From Oscillospiraceae bacterium (GTDB lineage Bacteria; Bacillota; Clostridia; Oscillospirales; Oscillospiraceae), in NCBI GenBank assembly GCA_016296565.1, contig JAEDJB010000056.1, positions 1 to 11,663 on the forward strand: a DNA stretch of 11,663 nt, in the 5' to 3' direction. Below the pieces are notes generated by a model. That model made no database searches. It saw nothing but the letters and a program-made list of their open reading frames with translations, and was not told the DNA's origin. Positions 1-5,724 of the stretch are shown piece by piece. Positions within the stretch are counted from its first letter, which is position 1. Each line of letters starts with the position of its first letter. The position numbers and the translations under genes were made by a program.

Positions 1-30
1 TTCGACTTTTTGGGACAGGCCCTGACAGGC

Positions 31-78
31 GCAAAAAAACGTGCGTTTTCAGGACCTCTGAAAACGCACGTTTTTTGC
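31..78. terminator. Strong bidirectional rho-independent terminator of the TRAP operon
   Basis: Near-perfect inverted repeat. The arms are 31-52 and 58-78 around a 5-nt loop, with a GC-rich centre (ACGTGCG / CGCACGT) flanked by an A-run (33-39) and a T-run (71-76). On the minus strand the right arm ends in seven T, ten bases past the TAA of the permease gene, so it terminates the TRAP operon. By symmetry it can also terminate a plus-strand gene entering from the left edge. Confidence 0.93.
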
Positions 79-87
79 GATGGGAAG

Positions 88-2073
88 TTATGCCTCGGCG
101 GGCACGTCCTTCTTCCTGCCAGCTTTGCTGAGCAGGCAGATGAGGACCACCAGAACCACGCCGATCAGGTCCGTGAGGGTTCCCGGATAGACCAGGGTAA
201 GACCGCCCACGATGATGACCAGCCGCTGCCATATCCTCAGGTTGGAGAAGATATAGCCGCGCAGGCCGGCCGCCACGCCAAAGACGCCCACGAAGGCGCT
301 GAGGGTGGCCTGAATGGCCTGGAGGACGGTGCAGTCCACAAAGAGCAGGGCCGAGTTCATGCCGAAGCAGTATGGCACGATAAAGGCCGCGATGGCCAGT
401 GTGGTGGCTGTGATTGCCGTCTTCATTGGCTTGGACTTGGCGATGGCGCTGCCTGCGTAGGCGGCCAGGGCCACGGGGGGCGTGATGTCGGCCACGATGC
501 CGAAATAGAACACGAACATATGGGCTGCCAGAGGCGCCATGCCCATCTTGATAAGGATGGGGGCGCAGGTGGTGGCCATGATGACGTAGTTGGCGGTGGT
601 AGGCACGCCCATGCCCAGCACGATACAGGTGATCATGGTGAGGAACATGGCGATGAACATATGACCGCCGGACAGGTTCACGATGGCGGAGATCAGCTTG
701 GCGCCGATACCGGTGGTGGTGATGACGCAGGCGATGGTGCCGGCCACGGCGCAGGCGATGCCCACGGTGAGGGTGGAGCGGGCGCCGTTTTCCAAGGCGT
801 CAAAGAACCGGTGGATGTTGATGCGGGTGTCCTTATTGAACATGCTCACAACGATGGCCGCGCCGGTGGCCACGATGGCTGCCAGGCTCATGGTGGTCTT
901 CATCATCATGATGACCAGCAGCACCAGGGGCAGGAGCAGATAGCCTTTGTGGAGGAAGAGCTTGCCGAACTTGGGCAGGTTCTCCCGGGAGATGCCCTTC
1001 AGGCCCATACGCTTGGCTTCCAGGTGAACGGCGATGAAAATGCCGGCAAAGTACAGGGCGGCGGGCAGAATGGCCCGGGCAGCAATGAAGCTGTATTGGT
1101 AGCCCGTGTACTCCACCATCAGGAAGGCCGCCGCGCCCATAATGGGGGGCATGATCTGGCCGCCGGTGGAGGAGGCGGCCTCAACCGCGCCGGCAAATTC
1201 CGGCCGGTAGCCGTTTTTCTTCATCATGGGGATGGTGACGGAGCCGGTGGTAACGGTGTTGCCCACGGAGGAGCCGGAGACCATGCCGCACAGAGCGGAG
1301 GAGATCACGGCCACCTTGGCGGGGCCGCCGCTGGAGCTGCCGGCGATGGAGTTTGCCAGCTCAATGAAGAACTGGGAAATGCCTGTCCGCTCCAGGAAGG
1401 CGCCGAATATAACAAAGAGGACGATGAAGGTGGAGCAGGCACGGATGGGGGTGCCGATGACGCCTTCGGTGGTGTAGAACAGGTTGTAGATATTGATGGC
1501 TAGAGGCTTGCCCGCAAAGGCCACCATATAGACGATGAAGGCGGCGGAGACGATGACGATGGGAATGCCCACGGCCCGCCGGCAGGCTTCCAGAGTGACC
1601 ACCACGCCGATGATGCCGATAACCAGGTCAATGGGCTCCAGGCGGATGGTGTTGGCGATGATCTTGTCCAGATTAAAGACGAAGTAGAAATAGCTCCCGC
1701 CGCCCAGAACGGCCAGGATCACGTCATACCAGGGGATGTAGTTGAGCTTTTTGTGGGCTCCCTTCCGGGAAGGGAACACAATGAAGGTCAGGAACACCAG
1801 AATGCCCACGAAGGATGCCCGTTCAATTCTGGTCTCCCAATCCAACCCGAAATTCAGAAGAATACTATAGACAGCAAAGGCCACCAGCATGTAGCGCACG
1901 ACCACCTTGGGAATGCCGTCCCAGATTCGGACGTTGGACTCCCGGTCGTACTTTTCCATAACAGCCTGAACATCGGCTTCGGTGGTGGCTTCTTCTTCTG
2001 CCGCAATGTTGGTGTACTCAAACTCAGTCACTGGGTCTTTTTCTTTTGCGGATTTTTTCCCAAACAGCGGCAC
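88..2073 (-). CDS. TRAP-TAXI transporter, fused 4TM/12TM permease subunit
   Basis: Integral membrane permease of a tripartite ATP-independent periplasmic (TRAP) transporter of the TAXI branch. It uses an ion gradient to import a substrate, probably an organic anion, delivered by the receptor encoded upstream. It is about 661 residues with many hydrophobic segments: an acidic cytoplasmic N-tail (about 1-50), a small-subunit-like region (about 55-190) and a DctM-like large subunit (about 200-600). Family-like signatures are GGQIMPP (304-310), GMGVPTT (487-493) and DITPPVALAAYAG (529-541), so both halves are fused in one chain. I chose the GTG start at 2073 because AGGAGG lies 8 bases upstream; an in-frame ATG at 2103 exists but its residues would overlap that ribosome site. 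Third gene of the operon, 36 bases after the DUF1850 gene. The substrate cannot be read from sequence. Confidence 0.93.
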   Translation of the reverse strand: MPLFGKKSAKEKDPVTEFEYTNIAAEEEATTEADVQAVMEKYDRESNVRIWDGIPKVVVRYMLVAFAVYSILLNFGLDWETRIERASFVGILVFLTFIVFPSRKGAHKKLNYIPWYDVILAVLGGGSYFYFVFNLDKIIANTIRLEPIDLVIGIIGVVVTLEACRRAVGIPIVIVSAAFIVYMVAFAGKPLAINIYNLFYTTEGVIGTPIRACSTFIVLFVIFGAFLERTGISQFFIELANSIAGSSSGGPAKVAVISSALCGMVSGSSVGNTVTTGSVTIPMMKKNGYRPEFAGAVEAASSTGGQIMPPIMGAAAFLMVEYTGYQYSFIAARAILPAALYFAGIFIAVHLEAKRMGLKGISRENLPKFGKLFLHKGYLLLPLVLLVIMMMKTTMSLAAIVATGAAIVVSMFNKDTRINIHRFFDALENGARSTLTVGIACAVAGTIACVITTTGIGAKLISAIVNLSGGHMFIAMFLTMITCIVLGMGVPTTANYVIMATTCAPILIKMGMAPLAAHMFVFYFGIVADITPPVALAAYAGSAIAKSKPMKTAITATTLAIAAFIVPYCFGMNSALLFVDCTVLQAIQATLSAFVGVFGVAAGLRGYIFSNLRIWQRLVIIVGGLTLVYPGTLTDLIGVVLVVLICLLSKAGRKKDVPAEA

Positions 2074-2109
2074 GTTACCAACCTCCTTTTCTCTTTTTCT
2101 CAATAGGAC

Positions 2110-2598
2110 TCATCCCTGCTGGCAGGTGAAGAGCACCTTGCTGCTGCGGCCGCACAGGTCCCGCAGGCTGATGGTCTCGTCCCCCAGATACAGGGTATGG
2201 TCGGAAATGGTGCCTACCACAAGAACCATGGAATCCATCCGCTTCTCGATGTCAGAGATGATCATCTCCCCGTTCTCGCCGTAGGAAAGGGTCTCCCCCT
2301 CCCCCAGCTCCTCCTCTACCCCGGCGCCGAAGCCGTAGTAGATGCACTGGGTGTTCCAGATCTCTCCCGCCCGGATTTCATAGACATCCCGAACCGGGCT
2401 TTTGTTCACCGAGTGGATAAACTCCACCGCGAAGGTATCACCATCTTCCACAGAGTATGTGGCGTAGACCTGGCCGCTGTCCGGGTTGGAAAGGACCAGG
2501 CTTGTCTCCCCGGAGGAACACCCGGGAAGGAAAGCGGCCGCTGTAATGAAAATCATTACGGCGGCCGCGACCGTAGTTAACTTACGGATCCCGTTCAC
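2110..2598 (-). CDS. DUF1850-family lipoprotein of the TRAP-TAXI operon
   Basis: Small exported protein of the DUF1850 family, often encoded beside TRAP-TAXI transporters; its biochemical role is unknown. The 162-residue chain starts at a GTG with GGAG 6 bases upstream, inside the end of the receptor gene, and only three bases after that gene's TAA, so translation is probably coupled. Residues 1-26 form a lipoprotein signal peptide with lipobox LPGC (Cys27 is the lipid site). The mature part carries the family-like segment IHSVNKSPVRDVYEI (61-75), a GAG motif near 91-93 and a C-terminal region containing VGTISDHTLYLG (128-139). It is predicted to sit on the outer face of the membrane near the permease. 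Its signal-peptide codons form a large inverted repeat (2534-2568), described separately. Confidence 0.85.
   Translation of the reverse strand: MNGIRKLTTVAAAVMIFITAAAFLPGCSSGETSLVLSNPDSGQVYATYSVEDGDTFAVEFIHSVNKSPVRDVYEIRAGEIWNTQCIYYGFGAGVEEELGEGETLSYGENGEMIISDIEKRMDSMVLVVGTISDHTLYLGDETISLRDLCGRSSKVLFTCQQG
2534..2568 (-). repeat. Large inverted repeat (hairpin) inside the DUF1850 signal-peptide codons
   Basis: Outer arms GCGGCCGC (2534-2541 and 2561-2568) and inner arms GTAATGA (2543-2549) / TCATTAC (2553-2559) surround a 3-base loop. The only mismatch is a C-A pair in the mRNA. The result is a 15-pair stem of very high stability, codons 11-22 of the gene, beginning about 33 bases after the receptor stop codon. 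No T-run follows, so it is not a standard terminator. Possible roles are mRNA protection or translational damping. Confidence 0.75.
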
Positions 2599-2601
2599 GG
2601 A

Positions 2602-3603
2602 TTACTCCGCGGTCATTGCACCGACCTCGGTGAAGTACTTCACTGCACCGGGATGGAAGGGGATATCAATGCCGGAAACGGCAGTCTCCAGGCTCAGCTC
2701 CAGGCCCTTTGCATGGGCGGCGCCGATCTCTTCCTGGTTGTCGAAGATGCCCTTCACCAGAGCATAGATCACGTCCTCAGAGACGTCGTTGCGGGCGATG
2801 ATGGTAGCCATGACAGCCACAGCGGGCACGTCCTCAGCCACGCAGCCATAGGTGCCGCCGGGGATGACGCCGTAGGTGTAGAAGCCATAGTCAGACATCA
2901 GAGCGTCAGCGTGCTCCTGGTCGATGGGCAGAATGTTAAAGTCATAGGTGGAAGCCAGCTCGGAAACAGCGGTGGTGGGATAGCCGGCCACCACGAAAGC
3001 GGCGTCGATGGTGCCGTTCTTCAGGGAGTCAGCGGAGTCAGCGAAGCCCTGGTTGTTCTTGGTGATGTCGCTGTCAATGTCGATGCCATAGGCAGCCAGG
3101 ATCTGACGGGCATTGAACTCCACGCCGGAGCCTGCGTCACCCACGCTGACCTTCTTGCCCTTCAGCTGGTCAATGGAAGTGATGTTCTTGTTGGCAATGA
3201 TCTGCACGTACTCAGGATAGCAGGACATGACAGCGGAATAGCTCTCATAGGGAGTCTTGTCAGCATACATGTCGGTGCCGGAGTAGGCATAGTACATAAC
3301 GTCGTTCTGGACAATGGCCAGCTGGTTGCCGCCGGCATCCACCAGGTCGATGTTGGCTGCGGAAGCGCCGGTGGACTCCACGGAGATGTTCAGGGTGTCG
3401 GCCAGCTTTTCGTTCAGGACCTGAGCCACCACGCCGGAGAAGCCGTAGTAGGTGCCGGAGGTGCCGCCGGTAGCCATGCTCAGCTTGGTCACGCCGGTGG
3501 TCTCGCCGCCGGTCTCGCCACCCTCGTCGGTGGTGCCGCCGCCGCAGGCTGCCAGGCCCAGGGCCATGACCAGAGCCAGGATCAGTGCAAGAGTCTTTTT
3601 CAT
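2602..3603 (-). CDS. TAXI-family TRAP transporter solute-binding lipoprotein
   Basis: Extracytoplasmic substrate receptor of the TRAP-TAXI transporter. It binds the solute and hands it to the permease. The 333 residues start with a lipoprotein signal peptide (1-19, lipobox LAAC, Cys20), followed by a Gly/Thr/Glu-rich flexible linker (about 21-38). The TAXI domain begins with the characteristic MATGGTSGTYYGFSG (43-57) and ends with a typical HPGAVKYF segment near the C-terminus. Membrane anchoring by lipid rather than free export fits a Gram-positive envelope. ATG start with AGGAGG 9 bases upstream. First gene of a three-gene operon, with its own sigma-A promoter about 60 bases upstream. TAXI receptors include glutamate/glutamine binders, but the ligand here is not predictable. 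Confidence 0.94.
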   Translation of the reverse strand: MKKTLALILALVMALGLAACGGGTTDEGGETGGETTGVTKLSMATGGTSGTYYGFSGVVAQVLNEKLADTLNISVESTGASAANIDLVDAGGNQLAIVQNDVMYYAYSGTDMYADKTPYESYSAVMSCYPEYVQIIANKNITSIDQLKGKKVSVGDAGSGVEFNARQILAAYGIDIDSDITKNNQGFADSADSLKNGTIDAAFVVAGYPTTAVSELASTYDFNILPIDQEHADALMSDYGFYTYGVIPGGTYGCVAEDVPAVAVMATIIARNDVSEDVIYALVKGIFDNQEEIGAAHAKGLELSLETAVSGIDIPFHPGAVKYFTEVGAMTAE

Positions 3604-3670
3604 CTGGATAATCCTCCTTGATTTTTTATGTCGCCGAATACAATACCTGTCTTCAGACTTGACAGTTACT

Positions 3671-3699
3671 ATTATACATAATTTATGTCAGGATTGCAA
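3671..3699 (-). promoter_or_regulatory. Sigma-A promoter of the TRAP-TAXI operon
   Basis: On the minus strand, TTGCAA (3694-3699, four of six matches to TTGACA), a 17-base spacer and a perfect TATAAT (3671-3676). Transcription would start near 3664, giving a leader of about 60 bases before the ATG at 3603. It lies in an AT-rich 252-base gap (3604-3855) between GC-rich genes. The rest of that gap shows no gene and no clear terminator for the LysM-GH18 gene that runs into it. Confidence 0.72.
3676..3688. promoter_or_regulatory. Candidate operator: 13-bp palindrome in the TRAP promoter spacer
   Basis: ACATAA-T-TTATGT is a perfect 6+1+6 inverted repeat. It covers most of the spacer between the -35 and -10 boxes and touches the -10. 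A dimeric regulator bound there would block RNA polymerase. No regulator gene is adjacent, so its binder is unknown, and an AT-rich palindrome of this size can arise by chance. Confidence 0.4.
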
Positions 3700-3855
3700 G
3701 GCGCATCTTCTTACATTTCCCCTATATTCCATAGAAACTATCCCCGCTTTCTTTGGTTATTCTGATATTTCCCCTCCAATTATGAATGATTTCCTGCAAA
3801 ATCTGTTATTTTCCACCTTTTAGCAAAATGAATGAAATGAATAGAGAGTGAATAT

Positions 3856-5142
3856 TTATATCAGTTCCTCCCGGCGGATAGCCACCTCCTGGCTCAAAAG
3901 GGCCCAGTTCTGGGGGAAGGGCCGCAGCAGATTCCAGTAGGCCGCGCCCCCCAGGGCCAGGTTCTCTGCCAGGCGGAACTTGGCCTGGATGCTCCGGGCG
4001 TCCTCAAACCAGACGATGTGCTCCTGTCCCTCCAACAGGTAGGTAAAAAACGGGGACTGGGCGGTTTCATCGAACTGGATGGCCGCGTTCATCTGTGCTG
4101 CCAGCAGCACCGCCTCCTGGTTGCCCAGGGTGGTGGCCCGGCGGGCCGGGTCATAGGGCAGAATCCAGTCGTAGCCGTAGTTGGGGACCCCCATCAGGAT
4201 TTTATAGGCCGGGATCTCGCTGACCCCGTACCGGAGAACCTGCTCCACCTGGGGCAGAGGGGCCACCGCCATGGGCGGGCCATAGGCATAGCCCCACTCG
4301 TAGGTCATGAGAAGCACCCAGTCGGCAATGTCCCCGATGATGGGGTAGTCGTGGGCCTCATACAAAAGCCCCGGCTGCCGGGCAAAGGTCTTGGGGGCCA
4401 GGTCAGCCTGGAGGAACATCCCCCGGGCATGGAGCCGGTCCCGGGCGTTGCCCAGAAAGGCAAAGTAGGCGTCCGCGTCCTCCGCCTGGATGTACTCAAA
4501 GTCCGACTCCAGTCCCTGGTATCCCTTCTCCTCCATTACGCCGATCAGCCGGTCCAGGACCTGATCCTGCAAAGCCTGGTCCTGAAAGAGCCGGGAGGCC
4601 CGCTCGGTGGAAAAATTCCCGCTGTCGTCAATGGAGGTGAGCACCAGCACCGGGGCGGCTCCAAACAGGCGGGCTTCCCCCAGCAGCTCCTCGTCCTGAG
4701 GAGGCACCAGGGTGCCGTCCTCCCGGAAGCCGTAGGAGAAAATCGCCAGCCGGGTGAGAAAGGGCATGGCCTGGCGCAGAACGCTCTGGCGGATGTGAGG
4801 GTAGGCGTAGCCGCCGATCACAAAGGGGCCCAGGCTGGGGGCCTCCCCCTTCAGCCGGATGGTGAGCAGCTGGCCGGGCTGGATGGGCTGGCCCTGGGCC
4901 AGCACGGGGTTATACTGGAGCAGGGTGAGCACATCCACCCCTACCGTCCCGGCAATCTGGAACAGGTCATCGCCCGGCTGGACCTCATAGGTTTCCGCCG
5001 GGATCAGGATCACCAGGGCCTGCCCCGGCACCAGAGGCTGCTGGGTGACCAGGCCGTTGTCGCTGCGCAGCCGGGCCACGGACACCCCGAATTCCTGGGC
5101 GATCCCGGCCAGGGTGTCGCCTTGCTGTACCACATAAATCAT
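3856..5142 (-). CDS. SleL/YaaH-like spore hydrolase: two LysM domains plus glycoside hydrolase family 18
   Basis: Predicted spore peptidoglycan hydrolase. SleL/YaaH enzymes cleave cortex muropeptides (N-acetylglucosaminidase type) during germination and are carried in the spore coat. The 428-residue length matches SleL/YaaH (about 427-430). Two LysM peptidoglycan-binding repeats come first (about 2-46 and 51-96), followed by a GH18 barrel (about 105-425). The GH18 active-site strand reads GLESDFEYI: D214 and catalytic acid E216 are kept, while the two earlier acidic positions of DxxDxDxE are Q209 and E212. MTYEW (279-283) and the final-strand W403 are also typical. There is no signal peptide, as in SleL, whose product is made in the mother cell and placed on the spore by its LysM repeats. 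ATG start with AGGAGG 8 bases upstream. It diverges from the small gene at 5272. Confidence 0.87.
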   Translation of the reverse strand: MIYVVQQGDTLAGIAQEFGVSVARLRSDNGLVTQQPLVPGQALVILIPAETYEVQPGDDLFQIAGTVGVDVLTLLQYNPVLAQGQPIQPGQLLTIRLKGEAPSLGPFVIGGYAYPHIRQSVLRQAMPFLTRLAIFSYGFREDGTLVPPQDEELLGEARLFGAAPVLVLTSIDDSGNFSTERASRLFQDQALQDQVLDRLIGVMEEKGYQGLESDFEYIQAEDADAYFAFLGNARDRLHARGMFLQADLAPKTFARQPGLLYEAHDYPIIGDIADWVLLMTYEWGYAYGPPMAVAPLPQVEQVLRYGVSEIPAYKILMGVPNYGYDWILPYDPARRATTLGNQEAVLLAAQMNAAIQFDETAQSPFFTYLLEGQEHIVWFEDARSIQAKFRLAENLALGGAAYWNLLRPFPQNWALLSQEVAIRREELI

Positions 5143-5170
5143 ATGGCATCCCTCCTTATTCTTCTCCTGC

Positions 5171-5179
5171 TACCATATG
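5171..5179 (-). promoter_or_regulatory. Candidate sigma-K-type -10 of the LysM-GH18 gene
   Basis: The minus strand reads CATATGGTA, a full match to the mother-cell sigma-K -10 pattern CATANNNTA. It would start transcription about 22 bases before the ATG at 5142 and leave the ribosome site intact. No AC-containing -35 was seen at the expected distance, so this is a half-supported call resting mainly on the expected mother-cell expression of such enzymes. Confidence 0.28.
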
Positions 5180-5271
5180 CGGGAGAAGGGCGGGAAACCC
5201 CAGCGGAACCCGGCGGTTTGGGAGAGAACCTGCCGAACACCGCCGGCATATGCTAGGTTGAGGTGATGACC

Positions 5272-5508
5272 ATGGACCCCTGCCAGCAAAACACTCTCAT
5301 CACCCTTCTGTCCAATGCCATCTCCGCCCGCCTGACCACAGACCAGCTGGCCCAGGCCGCCTCCCTGCTCACCCAGCTGGGCACCACGTTGGGCTTTCTG
5401 GCCACCCAGCGGGCCTTCTGCGAGGAGGAGGCAAAAAAGGGCCAGGCCCCGCCCCTGGAGCTCACCGACCAGGAGCTGCCGGAGGGGGACGCCCAGATTT
5501 TGTACTAG
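5272..5508 (+). CDS. Small conserved-looking protein of unknown function (possibly DUF6774-like)
   Basis: 78-residue protein, mostly helical by composition, without a signal peptide or membrane span. Residues 1-48 (MDPCQQNTLITLL to QRAFC) carry a regular pattern of Leu/Ala with two cysteines (C4 and C47); the tail (49-78) is acidic and proline-containing and looks disordered. From memory it resembles DUF6774, a short clostridial family of unknown role; I hold that loosely. The start is set at the ATG at 5272 because GAGG (5260-5263) is 8 bases upstream; in-frame GTG 5263 and ATG 5266 overlap or abut that site. It is divergent from the spore hydrolase. Its stop codon runs directly into the hairpin-rich element at 5508. 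Codon choice is GC-rich and like its neighbours, which favours a real gene. Confidence 0.7.
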   Translation: MDPCQQNTLITLLSNAISARLTTDQLAQAASLLTQLGTTLGFLATQRAFCEEEAKKGQAPPLELTDQELPEGDAQILY

Positions 5509-5645
5509 TTCTTGATAAAAAGCTTTCCAAGCTTTTTATAGCGCAAAGCGCGTCAAGAACTGCATGAGACGGCGCAGCGTGCGTGAGCACGATGCGAGTG
5601 TGCGCAGCACACGGGATTCTTGACTTAGTTTTTTAATCAAGAATC
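5508..5645. repeat. Hairpin-rich intergenic element with TTCTTGA inverted ends (MITE/REP-like)
   Basis: A 138-base block of nested inverted repeats. GTTCTTGA (5508-5515) pairs with TCAAGAAC (5553-5560), and GATTCTTGA (5615-5623) pairs with TCAAGAATC (5637-5645). The outer ends TTCTTGATAAAAA and (reverse) TTCTTGATTAAAAA also pair with each other, like terminal inverted repeats. Inside are four small hairpins: ATAAAAAGCTT/AAGCTTTTTAT (5515-5525/5529-5539), GCGC-AAA-GCGC (5541-5551), CGTGC/GCACG (5578-5591) and GTGTGC/GCACAC (5598-5612). No ORF is present. It may also act as a terminator for the small gene whose stop codon it overlaps. Whether it is repeated elsewhere in the genome cannot be seen here. 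Confidence 0.65.
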
Positions 5646-5675
5646 AGTATAAGAGGAAAGCCCCGCATAACCAGC

Positions 5676-5716
5676 AAAAACAGGGCGACCGCGGAAAACT
5701 CTCCGCAGCCGCCCTG
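5676..5716 (-). terminator. Rho-independent terminator of the SecB-like / acyl-CoA synthetase operon
   Basis: On the minus strand, CAGGGCG...CGCCCTG outer arms (5710-5716 / 5681-5687) enclose a second CGGA/TCCG stem and are followed directly by TTTTT (5680-5676). It begins nine bases after the TGA of the synthetase gene. Confidence 0.85.
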
Positions 5717-5724
5717 CCGGTTGG

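Noticed and set aside
2..25. Possible tail of a plus-strand gene ending in TGA at 23-25, just before the bidirectional terminator
   Set aside because: Eight codons are too few to identify anything. The terminator alone does not prove a convergent gene.
10..1503. Long plus-strand open frame (about 497 codons) opposite the permease gene
   Set aside because: Its translation is dominated by Gly, His, Asp and Ala with no domain, which is what the complement of a GC-rich membrane-protein gene gives. The minus strand encodes a clear TRAP permease. The same applies to 2653-3621 and 4018-5256.
3490..3548. Tandem-looking GCCGGTGGT/CTCGCCGCC repeats
   Set aside because: They encode the Gly/Thr/Glu-rich linker after the lipobox of the solute receptor, common in such lipoproteins; no regular unit is kept.
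3700..3855. Searched for a small RNA gene or terminator in the AT-rich gap behind the LysM-GH18 gene
   Set aside because: No stable hairpin with a T-run and no promoter-like pair apart from the TRAP promoter were found; only low-GC sequence with ATGAATGAAATGAATA-like repetition.
4887..4903. Perfect palindrome GCTGGCCC-T-GGGCCAGC
   Set aside because: It lies within the second LysM repeat coding region; a one-base loop cannot close such a stem, and GC-rich codons for Leu-Ala-Gln-Gly-Gln explain it.
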